A stretch of 64,000 nucleotides of DNA from Halpernia frigidisoli (GTDB lineage Bacteria > Bacteroidota > Bacteroidia > Flavobacteriales > Weeksellaceae). Below, piece by piece: positions 9,487 through 18,513 of the stretch (position 1 is its first letter; each line of letters starts with the position of its first letter). The position numbers were made by a program, and so were the translations under genes. The notes beneath the pieces were generated by a model. The model was not told the DNA's origin, made no database searches, and saw only the letters and a list, made by a program, of their open reading frames with translations. Location: NCBI RefSeq assembly GCF_900113805.1, contig NZ_FOQT01000001.1, positions 658,411-722,410 on the forward strand. Direction: 5' to 3'.

Positions 9487-10200
9487 ATGAAAACAGTTTT
9501 TCACAAATCAAATACAAGAGGTGGACAAAATCACGGATGGCTAAAATCATTTCACAGTTTTTCATTTGCCAACTTTTACGATCCTTCGAAAATGAATTTT
9601 GGAGCCTTAAGAGTTTTAAATGACGATACTGTAGAAAAAGGAATGGGTTTCGGACAACATGGCCATGCTAATATGGAGATCATTACCATTCCGATTTCCG
9701 GGAATTTGGCGCACAAAGATTCTATGGGAAATTCAGGAACGATTCAAAAAGGTGAGATTCAGATTATGAGTGCCGGAACTGGTATTCAACATTCAGAATT
9801 TAATGGAAGTAAAGAAAATCCTGTAGAATTTTTTCAAATTTGGGTGGTTCCAAACAAACAAAATGCAGAGCCGCGATATGATCAGTTTAAAATTTCAGAT
9901 CAGGCTAAAATTAATGATTTTCAACAAATAATTTCGCCAAATAAAGATGATGCAGGAAGTTGGATCAATCAGGATTCATGGTTTAATCTACTAACTACGA
10001 ACGAATTGACACATAAAAAATATAATTTAAATAAAGCAGAAAATGGCATTTATATTTTTGTAATTTCGGGCTCTGCAAAAATCGGCGATCAAACTTTAGA
10101 ACAAAGAGATGCTGTTGGAATTTGGGAAGTTGAAAGTTTTGAAATTAAAGCCGCAGAAAATTCGGAGATCCTTTTGATTGAAGTTCCGATGAATATTTAA
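9487..10200 (+). CDS. Pirin family bicupin protein (YhhW-like)
   Basis: A 237-aa cytoplasmic bicupin. The pirin signature is present: 'FHSFSFANFYDPSKMNFG' and the metal ligands His58 and His60 (FGQHGHANME) with His102 and Glu104 (GIQHSEFN). These match the metal site of E. coli YhhW. Pirins of this branch have been reported with quercetin dioxygenase activity, but the physiological substrate in flavobacteria is unknown. It precedes an FMN reductase by about 105 nt, a common pairing that suggests redox or aromatic detoxification. Length is typical. Confidence 0.9.
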   Translation: MKTVFHKSNTRGGQNHGWLKSFHSFSFANFYDPSKMNFGALRVLNDDTVEKGMGFGQHGHANMEIITIPISGNLAHKDSMGNSGTIQKGEIQIMSAGTGIQHSEFNGSKENPVEFFQIWVVPNKQNAEPRYDQFKISDQAKINDFQQIISPNKDDAGSWINQDSWFNLLTTNELTHKKYNLNKAENGIYIFVISGSAKIGDQTLEQRDAVGIWEVESFEIKAAENSEILLIEVPMNI

Positions 10201-10305
10201 AAAACATCAAAATTAACGATAAATCGCCTTTTAAATTTAGATTTTACTTTAAATCAAAATTTAAAAAGCTACAAAAAAAACAAATAAAGTAATAAATAAT
10301 AAATT

Positions 10306-10839
10306 ATGAAAATAATAGCATTCGCCGGAAGTAATTCTGAAACATCTGTAAATAAAAAATTAATTCATTTCGCAGCGACTTATTTTGATGGTCATGAAGT
10401 CGAAGTTTTAGATTTAAATAATTATGAAATGCCCATTTATAAGCCGGAACGCGAAGCCGCAGGACTTCCACAACTGGCCCTGGATTTCGCAGCGAAAATC
10501 GACTCTTCTGATTTAATCTTAATGTCTTTGGCAGAATATAATTCAACTTACACAACAGCTTTTAAAAATGTTTTTGACTGGATTTCCCGAGTTAAAGACC
10601 GTAAACATTTTGGTGAAAAACCAATGTTTTTGATGACAGCAGCGCCGGGACCTGGTGGTGGAAAAAACGTAATGGAAGCATTTTTAAAACGCGCACCATT
10701 TAGCGGAACAACGGTTTTAGAGAATTTTATTTTACCTAAATTCAAAGATAATTTTGAAGAAGGAAAAGGGATTACAAATCCTAAATTAAAGACAGAATTT
10801 GAGCAAAAAATTGAAAGTGTAAAATCGCAGGTAAAATAA
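10306..10839 (+). CDS. NAD(P)H-dependent FMN reductase (flavodoxin-like oxidoreductase)
   Basis: A 177-aa flavodoxin-fold protein. The FMN phosphate-binding loop GSNSETSVNK (residues 7-16) follows the first strand, 'AEYNSTYTTAFKNVFDW' is the family's second conserved block, and 'TAAPGPGGGKNVM' contributes to the flavin site. These enzymes reduce FMN, quinones, azo dyes or chromate using NAD(P)H in the cytosol. It lies downstream of pirin on the same strand. The natural substrate cannot be assigned. Confidence 0.88.
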   Translation: MKIIAFAGSNSETSVNKKLIHFAATYFDGHEVEVLDLNNYEMPIYKPEREAAGLPQLALDFAAKIDSSDLILMSLAEYNSTYTTAFKNVFDWISRVKDRKHFGEKPMFLMTAAPGPGGGKNVMEAFLKRAPFSGTTVLENFILPKFKDNFEEGKGITNPKLKTEFEQKIESVKSQVK

Positions 10840-10887
10840 TTTTTTAAATTTAAATCAGATTAGTTTTCAGATTATTTAAATAAATCT

Positions 10888-10895
10888 TATTTTTG
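10888..10895 (+). promoter_or_regulatory. Bacteroidota -7 box upstream of a small RNA candidate
   Basis: TATTTTTG matches TAnnTTTG exactly. The -33 region about 20 nt upstream reads TTTT rather than TTTG. Expected transcription start is near 10900. Confidence 0.55.
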
Positions 10896-10899
10896 CAAA

Positions 10900-11026
10900 A
10901 CGAAAACACTCAACATTTGAAAAAGTTAATGCTTATTTTCACAAAACAACTTTTCCATGAAAATGGAGTCAAAATAAGCACCGATAAATAGTAAAAAGCC
11001 GACGCCTAAAAGTGTCGGCTTTTTTA
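10900..11026 (+). ncRNA. Candidate structured small RNA or leader upstream of purM
   Basis: A segment of about 125 nt bounded by a TAnnTTTG box and a strong terminator, with no ORF. It contains a perfect 10-bp stem (TGCTTATTTT at 10930-10939 with AAAATAAGCA at 10971-10980) enclosing a second hairpin (TCCAT at 10954-10958 with ATGGA at 10963-10967) capped by a GAAA tetraloop. The nested helices and the terminator suggest a stand-alone RNA or an attenuated purM leader. I do not recognise it as a known riboswitch, and the purine riboswitch core is not visible. Confidence 0.45.
10993..11026 (+). terminator. Strong terminator between the RNA candidate and purM
   Basis: GCCGACGC at 10998-11005 pairs with GTGTCGGC at 11012-11019 (one G-U pair) around a CTAAAA loop. 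It is flanked by A-run and T-run, so it may work in both directions. It stands 52 nt before the purM ATG. Confidence 0.85.
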
Positions 11027-11077
11027 TTTAAATCAACTGAAAGAATTTGTTTTAGGACAACTTAAAAAATATAAAAT

Positions 11078-12067
11078 ATGAGCAATACTTATAAATCCGC
11101 CGGCGTCGATAAAGAAGAAGGCTACAAAACGGTTGACAAAATAAAATCGGCCGTGGCTGAAACGCATAATAAAAATGTTCTTAATAATCTTGGAAGTTTT
11201 GGTGCGTTTTACGAAATTGGAAATTATAAAAATCCCGTTTTGGTTTCGGGAACAGATGGCGTAGGAACGAAGTTAAAAATTGCTTTAGACACAAAAAATT
11301 ACGACTCTATCGGCATTGATTGTTTCGCAATGTGCGCAAATGATATCGTTTGTCATGGTGCAAAACCACTATTTTTTCTTGATTATTTGGCTTGTGGAAA
11401 ATTAGATTCTAACGTTGCTGCAGAAATTGTTTTAGGAATGGTGAAAGCCTGCAAAGACAATGAATGCGCTTTAATTGGTGGTGAAACGGCGGAAATGCCT
11501 GGAATGTATAAGGATGGTGATTACGATGTTGCAGGATTCTGTGTCGGAATTGTTGAGAAAGAAAATATTATTGATGGTTCAAAAATCAAATCTGGCGATG
11601 TGATTATTTGTTTGCCAAGTTCAGGTTTTCATTCTAATGGATTTTCTTTGGTAAGAAAAATTTTCCCGGATTTTAATGAAACTTTTGAAGGAAAACCACT
11701 TTTCGAAACTCTTTTAGTGCCAACAAAACTCTATTATCAGGATATTAAAAAGTTATCTGACAAAGTAGAAATTAGCGGAATTGCACACATTACTGGCGGC
11801 GGAATTATCGAAAATATCCCAAGAATTATTCCTGAAGGTTTGTGTGCAAAAATTGAAATCGACAAGATAGAAATTCCAAGCATCATGTTGGAATGCGAAA
11901 AACGCGGAAATATTGAACGACATGAAATGTTTGGAACGTTTAATATGGGCGTCGGAATGGTCGTTGTTGTTGATGAAAGTTTAGCTAATCAGGTTTTAGA
12001 AATTTTACCGGAAACTTATATAATTGGTGAAATCGTAGAAAATGACGAGAAATTTATTTTAAATTAA
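11078..12067 (+). CDS. purM: Phosphoribosylformylglycinamidine cyclo-ligase (AIR synthetase)
   Basis: A 329-aa enzyme that closes the imidazole ring of FGAM to give AIR in de novo purine synthesis. Family signatures visible: 'SAGVDKEEGYKTVDKIK' at the N-terminus, 'VSGTDGVGTKLKIA' (ATP/substrate loop), 'DCFAMCANDIVCHGAKPLFFLDYLACG', 'GGETAEMPGMY' and 'HITGGGIIENIPR'. Length is close to the usual 340-350. The stop overlaps the purN start by one base (TAATG), so the two are translationally coupled. Confidence 0.97.
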   Translation: MSNTYKSAGVDKEEGYKTVDKIKSAVAETHNKNVLNNLGSFGAFYEIGNYKNPVLVSGTDGVGTKLKIALDTKNYDSIGIDCFAMCANDIVCHGAKPLFFLDYLACGKLDSNVAAEIVLGMVKACKDNECALIGGETAEMPGMYKDGDYDVAGFCVGIVEKENIIDGSKIKSGDVIICLPSSGFHSNGFSLVRKIFPDFNETFEGKPLFETLLVPTKLYYQDIKKLSDKVEISGIAHITGGGIIENIPRIIPEGLCAKIEIDKIEIPSIMLECEKRGNIERHEMFGTFNMGVGMVVVVDESLANQVLEILPETYIIGEIVENDEKFILN

Positions 12068-12642
12068 TGAAAAATATTTGCATTCTACTTTCAGGTTCGG
12101 GAACCAATCTTCAAAATATTGCAGAGTGTATTTCTAACGGTGAAATTGAAAATGCTGAGATCAATTTAGTAATTGCAGATCGAGATTGTTTTGGTTTAGA
12201 ACGCGCTCAAAATTTAGGTTTAAAATCAGTTTTAATTAAAAAAGGGAAAAATTTCACCGAAAACTTAGTAAATGAAATTCCAGAAAATATCGATTTGATT
12301 GTTTTGGCCGGATTTCTTTCCATTTTAAATAAAGAATTTTTCACTCAAATCTCTATTCCAATTATCAATATTCATCCATCATTATTACCAAAATTTGGTG
12401 GAAAAGGAATGTGGGGAAATCACGTTCACGAAGCGGTAATTACCGAAAACGCAACTGAAAGTGGCGCAACTGTTCATTATGTAACTGAAGAAGTAGACGC
12501 CGGAAATATTATTTTACAAAAATCTGTTCAAATTTCCGAAGGCGAAACTGCTGAAACTTTAGCCGAAAAAATTCATAAAATAGAATATGAAATTTTTCCG
12601 CAAGCCATTAATTTAATCTTAAAAAAATTACAAAACACTTGA
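12067..12642 (+). CDS. purN: Phosphoribosylglycinamide formyltransferase (GART)
   Basis: A 191-aa formyltetrahydrofolate-dependent enzyme for the third step of purine synthesis. The N-terminal phosphate loop is LLSGSGTNLQN (residues 8-17). Catalytic residues can be placed as Asn101 and His103 in INIHPSLLPKFGG and Asp144 in EEVDAGN, matching E. coli Asn106, His108 and Asp144. It overlaps purM by 1 nt and is followed closely by a TPR protein. Confidence 0.96.
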   Translation: MKNICILLSGSGTNLQNIAECISNGEIENAEINLVIADRDCFGLERAQNLGLKSVLIKKGKNFTENLVNEIPENIDLIVLAGFLSILNKEFFTQISIPIINIHPSLLPKFGGKGMWGNHVHEAVITENATESGATVHYVTEEVDAGNIILQKSVQISEGETAETLAEKIHKIEYEIFPQAINLILKKLQNT

Positions 12643-12653
12643 AATTATTAAAT

Positions 12654-13517
12654 ATGAAAAAACTGTATTATTTTCTTTTCTTTTTAATTTCACTTTCTAC
12701 TTTAAAAAGTCAAAATAAAACTTTAAAATTTGACCATAATTATATCGACTCAGAAAACCATTGGATCACTGTCAAAAACGATAAGACACCCGGACAGATT
12801 TTTTTCGCATACCTTTATTTTGATGAAAGTGGTGGGGGATATTCACTTAGATCTTTGGGTTCATTTAATTATGATAACGAAAAAATTTCTGATATTAAAA
12901 AGTCTGATAATGAAAAATCAGCAAATATTATGAGAGTTCCAAATGCTAAAATTGCCTTTGGATGGTTAGATAATTTTCAAGTTAAAGATTTAGGTTTACC
13001 TGAAGTACCTTTATATATGAAAGTGTATAATTCAATAGATGATAAAAATGAAAAAATAGTTGAAAGAGCGAGTTCGATGAATGGCTTAGGTGACAGTAAA
13101 AATGCGGTAGCACAATTACAGAAAGTTTACGACAATAAGTTTAAAAGTAAAAAATTATATTTTGAGATGGCTTATGCACTGAACGCATTAGGAAATTTTG
13201 AAATGGCAAAAAAAATTGCTGAAGAAGCATTAACAAATAATTTTAAGGATGAATTTATTGATAAGGAATATTTATACGCTCTGATACATTCTAATAATCT
13301 TGAAATTGCAGATCAATTTTTGAAAAAAAATATTTCTGAAATCAAAAGTCCTATAAACAGGGAAGAATCAATAGTTAATATTTTAAATTTTGCTTCAAAA
13401 AATAAACAAACTGTAATATTTAATTATTGGCTAAAATTTTATTACGGTGAATTTTCAAACAATGGAAAATATAAAGATGCCGTTAAAAAATTTGAATCTG
13501 ATATAAATCAAAAATAA
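12654..13517 (+). CDS. Exported TPR-like protein of unknown function
   Basis: A 287-aa protein from the ATG at 12654. An in-frame TTG at 12639 would overlap purN, but the ATG directly starts a good signal peptide, MKKLYYFLFFLISLSTLKSQ, so it is preferred. An N-terminal domain of about 110 residues (beta-rich, 'DESGGGYSLRSLGSFNYD') precedes helical repeats of TPR type, for example 'LYFEMAYALNALGNFEMAKK' and 'DKEYLYALIHSNNLEIADQ'. It lies between purN and purH but has no visible purine role, and its exported location makes one unlikely. The N-terminal part may be a reduced thioredoxin- or DUF-type domain that I cannot name. Confidence 0.65.
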   Translation: MKKLYYFLFFLISLSTLKSQNKTLKFDHNYIDSENHWITVKNDKTPGQIFFAYLYFDESGGGYSLRSLGSFNYDNEKISDIKKSDNEKSANIMRVPNAKIAFGWLDNFQVKDLGLPEVPLYMKVYNSIDDKNEKIVERASSMNGLGDSKNAVAQLQKVYDNKFKSKKLYFEMAYALNALGNFEMAKKIAEEALTNNFKDEFIDKEYLYALIHSNNLEIADQFLKKNISEIKSPINREESIVNILNFASKNKQTVIFNYWLKFYYGEFSNNGKYKDAVKKFESDINQK

Positions 13518-13556
13518 AATATTTAAAAATATCACATTCTGTCCAAAAAAATATTT

Positions 13557-15068
13557 ATGAAAAAAAGAGTTCTAATTTCCGTTTCCGATAAAAGCAATTT
13601 AATAGAGTTTGCTCAATTTTTAGAAAGTAAAAATTACGAAATTATTTCGACTGGCGGCACTTTCAAACATTTAAAAGAAGCGGGTTTAAAACCCATTCAA
13701 ATTGATGAAATAACAGAATTTCCGGAAATGTTAGACGGAAGAGTGAAAACTTTACATCCAAAAATTCATGGCGGTTTATTGGCTTTAAGAGAAAATTCTG
13801 AACACATGAAAACTATTGAAAACCATGAAATTGGTTTAATTGATATGGTAATTGTGAATCTTTATCCGTTTTTTGAAAATGCTGGTAGTGAAAAATCTTT
13901 AGCAGAAAAAATCGAATTTATTGATATTGGCGGCCCTTCAATGTTACGTTCTGGTGCGAAAAACTTTAAAGATGTTGTGGTTTTGACAGGTGTTAAAGAT
14001 TATGATTTAATTCAAAAGGAAATGGAAAACGGCGAAGTTTCTTTTGAAACTAAAAAGAAATTAGCTGGAAAAGTTTTTAATTTAACTTCAGCTTACGACG
14101 CTGCGATTTCTAAAATGTTGTTAGAAGAAGAATTTCCTCAGTATTTAGAAGCGTCTTATAAGAAAGTTTCAGATTTAAGATACGGCGAAAATCCACATCA
14201 AAAAGCGGCATATTATGTTTCAACTGTTGAAAATGGCGCGATGAAAGATTTCGAAATTTTAGGCGGTAAAGAATTGTCATTTAATAATTTAAGAGATTTA
14301 GATCTTTGCTGGAAAGTGGTGAATGAATTTAAAAATGAAATGGTTTGTTGCGCTGTAAAACATTCTACACCTTGCGGCGTTGCCGTTGGAAATTCTGAAT
14401 TAGAAACTTACAAAAAAGCCTTCGAATGCGACCCAATGTCAATCTTCGGTGGAATTGTAGGTATGAATTTTAAAGTTAATGCAAAAACTGCAGAAGAATT
14501 AAACAAAACATTTTTAGAAATAGTTGCGGCGACAGATTTTGACGATGACGCTTTAGAAATATTAAAAAAGAAAAAAAATCTTCGAATTATTAAAATTAAA
14601 AATACGGTTTCAGATGCGCAAACCTGGGTGAAAATAGATGGCGGAATGCTGGTTCAATCTGCAGACAATCAGTTTTCTGAAGATATAAAATGTGTTACAG
14701 AAACTCAACCAACAGAAACGCAAAAATCTGCGTTACTTTTTAGCCAAAGAATTGTAAAATACGTAAAATCCAACGCCATTGTCGTTTCAAACGGAACACA
14801 GGCTTTGGGAATTGGAGGCGGACAAGTCAACCGAATCTGGGCAACAGAACAAGCAATTTCCAGAGCGAAAGAAAAATTTTCCGGCGATTTAGTTTTAGCA
14901 TCTGATGCATTTTTTCCATTTAGAGATGTTGTAGATTTTTGTGCAAAAGAGGGAATTACCGCAATTATTCAGCCCGGAGGTTCTATGAAAGATTCAGAAT
15001 CGATCGAAGCAGCCGACGAACATAAAATTCCAATGCTTTTCACCGGAATGCGTCATTTTTTCCATTAA
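13557..15068 (+). CDS. purH: Bifunctional AICAR formyltransferase / IMP cyclohydrolase
   Basis: A 503-aa cytosolic enzyme for the last two steps to IMP. The N-terminal cyclohydrolase (MGS-like) domain shows 'SVSDKSNL', '[14 protein letters not shown]', '[19 protein letters not shown]' and '[14 protein letters not shown]'. The C-terminal transformylase domain shows '[15 protein letters not shown]', '[10 protein letters not shown]' (catalytic Lys-His), 'FGGIVGMN' and '[13 protein letters not shown]'. Length is normal for the family. It stands 39 nt after the TPR gene and shares the operon with purM and purN by orientation and spacing. Confidence 0.97.
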   Translation: MKKRVLISVSDKSNLIEFAQFLESKNYEIISTGGTFKHLKEAGLKPIQIDEITEFPEMLDGRVKTLHPKIHGGLLALRENSEHMKTIENHEIGLIDMVIVNLYPFFENAGSEKSLAEKIEFIDIGGPSMLRSGAKNFKDVVVLTGVKDYDLIQKEMENGEVSFETKKKLAGKVFNLTSAYDAAISKMLLEEEFPQYLEASYKKVSDLRYGENPHQKAAYYVSTVENGAMKDFEILGGKELSFNNLRDLDLCWKVVNEFKNEMVCCAVKHSTPCGVAVGNSELETYKKAFECDPMSIFGGIVGMNFKVNAKTAEELNKTFLEIVAATDFDDDALEILKKKKNLRIIKIKNTVSDAQTWVKIDGGMLVQSADNQFSEDIKCVTETQPTETQKSALLFSQRIVKYVKSNAIVVSNGTQALGIGGGQVNRIWATEQAISRAKEKFSGDLVLASDAFFPFRDVVDFCAKEGITAIIQPGGSMKDSESIEAADEHKIPMLFTGMRHFFH

Positions 15069-15096
15069 AATTAATTAGAAAAATTTGAGTTAAAAA

Positions 15097-15128
15097 TTTG
15101 AGCACCATTCTTTAAAAACCTAAATTTG
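15097..15128 (+). promoter_or_regulatory. Promoter upstream of purD
   Basis: TTTG at 15097-15100, a 20-nt spacer, then TAAATTTG at 15121-15128, a full match to the Bacteroidota vegetative consensus. It leaves a leader of about 95 nt before purD, in which I see no clear riboswitch. purD is therefore probably transcribed independently of purH. Confidence 0.75.
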
Positions 15129-15229
15129 CAAATTAAAATATTAAGATTTCATTTAAGTAATTGCAAAAAAATCTCTTTGAAAAACAGAGTTAAAGCGACT
15201 ACTTAGAGAAATAACATTTAAAACTACTT

Positions 15230-16468
15230 ATGAAAATATTAATCGTCGGAAACGGCGCACGCGAATCTGCGCTCGGCGTAAAACTACAGGAAGACAAAAG
15301 AATCTCTAAAATATTTTTTGCAAAAGGAAATGCAACTACAGATAATATCGGTCAGAATTATTTTGAAAGCGACATTGTTTCACTTCGAAATTTAGCAATT
15401 CAAGAAAATATAGATTTAACGATCGTTGGACCTGAAGCGCCTTTAGTAGATGGAATCGTGGATGATTTTCGCAAACACGATCTGAAAATTTTTGGAGCAA
15501 CAGCAAGATGTGCAAAACTTGAGGGAAGCAAAGCTTACTCTAAAAAGTTCATGCAGACTTACAATATAAAAACGGCAAAAGCACAAGTTTTTGAAGCGTA
15601 TCACGATGCAATCGCTTATGTGAAAAACCACGATTATCCTTTGGTGATCAAAGCCAGCGGTTTGGCAGGTGGAAAAGGAGTTGTGGTTTGCGAAGATGTT
15701 TTGGAAGCCAACGCGACTATTCACAAATTTATGATTGACAGAATTTACGGTGATGCCGGAATTCAGCTCGTGATCGAAGATTTTTTAGAAGGTTACGAAG
15801 TTTCAATTATTGCTTTTTCAAACGGTCAAAAATTATTTCCATGTATTCCTGCGAAAGATTATAAAAAAGCCGGGAAAGGCGAAACCGGTGCAAATACCGG
15901 TGGAATGGGTTCCGCGGCGCCAAGTCCGGAGTGGACTGCTGAAAATCAAATCGACTTTGAAAAAAATATTCTTGAACCAACTATTTTTGGTTTGCAGGAG
16001 AAAAATTTAAATTTCCGCGGCTTTATATTTTTTGGTTTAATGGTCACAAAAAATGGCTGCTATTTACTGGAATACAATATGCGTCTTGGTGATCCTGAAA
16101 CGCAGGTTTTAATGGCACTTTTAGAAAATAATTTGGTAGATACTATAGAATCCTGCTTAAATGGTGATGATGTCGAGCTTAAATTTTCTGATAAAAAAGC
16201 CGTTTGTTTGGTCATTTGTTCCGGCGGTTATCCGCAAAACTACGAAACTGGCTTCGAGATAAAAGGCACAGATAAAGTGGAACATTCCACCTTGCTTTTT
16301 GCAGGTGCTTCCCGCGAAGCAAAACGTATCGTGACGAGTGGTGGCCGCGTTCTAAGTCTCGTAGCAACTGGCGATTCTTTCGACGAAGCTCGTGATAAAG
16401 TTTATGCAGATGCGCTTCCGATACATTTCGACTACGCTTATTACCGCGACGATATTGGTAAATTTTAA
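15230..16468 (+). CDS. purD: Phosphoribosylamine-glycine ligase (GAR synthetase)
   Basis: A 412-aa ATP-grasp ligase joining glycine to phosphoribosylamine, step two of purine synthesis. The N-terminal domain begins 'MKILIVGNGARESALG'. The ATP-grasp core shows 'YPLVIKASGLAGGKGVVV', 'EDFLEGYEVSI' and 'GANTGGMGSAAPSPEW', and the metal-binding block is 'LEYNMRLGDPETQ'. The C-terminal domain includes 'VVICSGGYP'-like sequence (CLVICSGGYPQNYETG). It has its own promoter and terminator. Confidence 0.97.
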   Translation: MKILIVGNGARESALGVKLQEDKRISKIFFAKGNATTDNIGQNYFESDIVSLRNLAIQENIDLTIVGPEAPLVDGIVDDFRKHDLKIFGATARCAKLEGSKAYSKKFMQTYNIKTAKAQVFEAYHDAIAYVKNHDYPLVIKASGLAGGKGVVVCEDVLEANATIHKFMIDRIYGDAGIQLVIEDFLEGYEVSIIAFSNGQKLFPCIPAKDYKKAGKGETGANTGGMGSAAPSPEWTAENQIDFEKNILEPTIFGLQEKNLNFRGFIFFGLMVTKNGCYLLEYNMRLGDPETQVLMALLENNLVDTIESCLNGDDVELKFSDKKAVCLVICSGGYPQNYETGFEIKGTDKVEHSTLLFAGASREAKRIVTSGGRVLSLVATGDSFDEARDKVYADALPIHFDYAYYRDDIGKF

Positions 16469-16474
16469 AAAACT

Positions 16475-16506
16475 AAAGACGTAATTATTTGCGTCTTTTT
16501 TTTATA
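16475..16506 (+). terminator. Terminator after purD
   Basis: AAAGACG at 16475-16481 pairs with CGTCTTT at 16492-16498 and is followed by eight or more T. Confidence 0.85.
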
Positions 16507-16512
16507 TTTTTA

Positions 16513-16629
16513 GGAGCCGGGAACCTGCTATCCGCTGTATCTTTTTTATAATTTTTTAAATTTTCTACAAGTTCTAAAAAAATATAAAAAAGGATGCCGC
16601 TTCTATCAGGGCTAGTTACAGGTTTAGCT
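16513..16629 (+). repeat. Foldback intergenic repeat, family 1, diverged copy A
   Basis: A left arm with GAGCCGGGAACC and CTATCCGCTGTATCTTTTTT, an AT-rich centre, then a right arm with AAAAAAGGATGCCGC and TATCAGGGCTAG. The plan is the same as copies B and C (CCG, then ATCTTTTTT, loop, AAAAAAGGAT, CCGCT or CCACT, GGGCT), but base identity is clearly lower. It fills most of the 299-nt purD-guaA gap; beyond it the gap holds AT-rich DNA and the tandem array. Confidence 0.6.
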
Positions 16630-16728
16630 TCTTTTTAAATTTAAATTTTAAAAACTAATGTGCTCTAATGTTCGCTAATTTTCAGCATAAAAATAATACT
16701 AATGTGTTAAAAATGTAATTTCATATTT

Positions 16729-16760
16729 CAACAACTCAACAACTTAACAACTCAACAACT
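16729..16760 (+). repeat. Four-unit 8-bp tandem repeat in the guaA leader
   Basis: Units of CAACAACT at 16729, 16737 and 16753, with TAACAACT at 16745. The array stops 7 nt before the guaA ATG, in the position normally occupied by the ribosome-binding region. Confidence 0.9.
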
Positions 16761-16767
16761 TCAAACC

Positions 16768-18297
16768 ATGCAAAACGGTATATTAATTTTAGATTTCGGC
16801 TCACAATACAACCAATTGATTGGCAGAAGAATCCGTGAGATGGAAGTTTACTCAGAAATAATTCCTTTCAATACACCATTAGAAGAAATTTTAGCAAAAA
16901 AACCTGCAGGAATAATTCTTTCCGGCGGACCAAGTTCTGTCAATTCTGAAACGGCGAATTTAATTCCCAAAGAATTATTGGAATCTGGTATTCCGGTTTT
17001 AGGAATTTGCTACGGAATGCAATTGATCACTCATCTTTTAGGAGGAAAAGTATCGCGCGGAACAAAAGGCGAATACGGCAAAGCAGAATTAGAAATTACG
17101 GAAAACTGTGCTTTATTTGAGGGCGTTTCCAACAATTCCGTCGTTTGGATGAGCCATTTTGATGAAGTTGAAACCGTTCCGGAAAATTTTGAAGTCAACG
17201 GAAAATCCGGCGTTATTGCAGCAATCAGTAATTTAGAAAAAAATCTCTACGGAATTCAGTTTCATCCGGAAGTAACGCACACAGAAGAAGGCGGAAAGAT
17301 GTTAACCAATTTTGTTTTCAACATTTGTAAAGCTGAGAAAAACTGGTTTTTAACGAATTACATTGAAAAAACAATTGACGAAATTAAAGAAAAAGTGGGC
17401 GATCAAAAAGTCATTCTTGGACTTTCCGGCGGTGTTGATTCTTCTGTTGCAGCAGTTCTAATTCACAGAGCAATTGGTGATCAATTGACCTGTATTTTTG
17501 TTGACACTGGTTTATTAAGAAAAGATGAGGATAAAAAAGTAATGAAAAACTACGGCGATCATTTTAATTTAAACATTAAATTAATCGATGCTTCCGAACG
17601 GTTTTTAACCAATTTAAAAGACATTTCAGATCCTGAACAAAAACGAAAAATTATTGGAAATGAATTTGTTGCCGTTTTCGACGAAGAATCCCACAAAATT
17701 AAAGGTGCAAAATTTTTAGCGCAAGGAACGATTTATCCGGATGTAATTGAAAGTCAGTCGGTAAAAGGACCTTCTGCGGTTATAAAATCGCATCATAATG
17801 TTGGCGGTTTGCCGGAAGAAATGGGCTTTGAATTAGTTGAGCCTTTGCGTGAGTTATTTAAAGATGAAGTAAGAAAAGTAGGCGAGGAATTGGGAATTCC
17901 GCATCACTTGGTTTATCGTCATCCATTTCCAGGTCCAGGTTTAGGAATCAGAATTTTGGGCGCGGTTGATGAAGAAAAAGTGAAAATCCTTCAGGAAGCA
18001 GACGATATTTTCATAGAAGAATTATACAAACATGACCTTTACGAAAAAGTGTCACAGGCTTTTGTGGTTTTACTTCCAGTGAAATCTGTCGGCGTAATGG
18101 GCGATGAGCGAACTTACGAATACACCGCAGTTGTTCGTTCGGCAAATACAATTGATTTTATGACTGCAACCTGGTCCAGATTGCCTTACGATTTTTTAGA
18201 TTTAATTTCCAGCAGAATTATCAATGAAGTAAAAGGTATCAATAGAGTAGCGTATGATATTTCGAGCAAACCGCCAGCAACTATTGAGTGGGAATAA
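16768..18297 (+). CDS. guaA: GMP synthase (glutamine-hydrolysing)
   Basis: A 509-aa two-domain enzyme converting XMP to GMP. The class I glutamine amidotransferase domain (about 1-190) has nucleophile Cys81 in GICYGMQ and 'IQFHPEVTHTEEGG' with the catalytic His and Glu. The ATP-pyrophosphatase domain has the P-loop 'LGLSGGVDSSVAA', and the C-terminal dimerisation domain ends with the conserved 'RVAYDISSKPPATIEWE'. Length and ending are canonical. The start is fixed by the conserved N-terminus 'ILILDFGSQYNQLI'. Confidence 0.98.
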   Translation: MQNGILILDFGSQYNQLIGRRIREMEVYSEIIPFNTPLEEILAKKPAGIILSGGPSSVNSETANLIPKELLESGIPVLGICYGMQLITHLLGGKVSRGTKGEYGKAELEITENCALFEGVSNNSVVWMSHFDEVETVPENFEVNGKSGVIAAISNLEKNLYGIQFHPEVTHTEEGGKMLTNFVFNICKAEKNWFLTNYIEKTIDEIKEKVGDQKVILGLSGGVDSSVAAVLIHRAIGDQLTCIFVDTGLLRKDEDKKVMKNYGDHFNLNIKLIDASERFLTNLKDISDPEQKRKIIGNEFVAVFDEESHKIKGAKFLAQGTIYPDVIESQSVKGPSAVIKSHHNVGGLPEEMGFELVEPLRELFKDEVRKVGEELGIPHHLVYRHPFPGPGLGIRILGAVDEEKVKILQEADDIFIEELYKHDLYEKVSQAFVVLLPVKSVGVMGDERTYEYTAVVRSANTIDFMTATWSRLPYDFLDLISSRIINEVKGINRVAYDISSKPPATIEWE

Positions 18298-18338
18298 TTA
18301 CTTTTTGATTTACAAAAAAGCTACAATATATTCAAACT

Positions 18339-18463
18339 TTGCAGCCCGACTTGAGTGGAAATCCTTTTTTTGCATTTATAAAAAAAAGATTGGGAACGGA
18401 AGGCGGAAATGTCTGCCCAAAAAAATATCAAATTAGCTTTCGAGGTTATTAAATGTCTGCCCG
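18339..18463 (-). repeat. Foldback intergenic repeat, family 1, copy B
   Basis: Core 18339-18418. Read on the minus strand it is almost the same as copy C at 40199-40274, sharing TTCCGTTCCCAATCTTTTTT, ATGCAAAAAAAGGATTTCC and GGGCTGCAA. A second CTGCCC/GGGCAG motif (CCGGGCAGACATTT on the minus strand, 18451-18463) repeats the edge motif and is also present at the outer edge of copy C. The A/T runs can fold back. It sits between the convergent guaA and outer-membrane receptor genes. Confidence 0.8.
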
Positions 18464-18513
18464 GAAAATAATATTAAAAATTTTAAACGAGTTAAATTCT
18501 ATTCAAAAAAATC

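Noticed and set aside
10840..11077. Purine riboswitch before purM
   Set aside because: The three-way-junction core of the purine riboswitch is not visible; only nested hairpins are present.
12639..12653. TTG start for the TPR protein, overlapping purN
   Set aside because: The ATG at 12654 begins directly with a good signal peptide, so the upstream extension is not needed.
18254..18436. A 60-codon frame overlapping the guaA end
   Set aside because: It overlaps the conserved GMP synthase C-terminus and then runs into repeat copy B.
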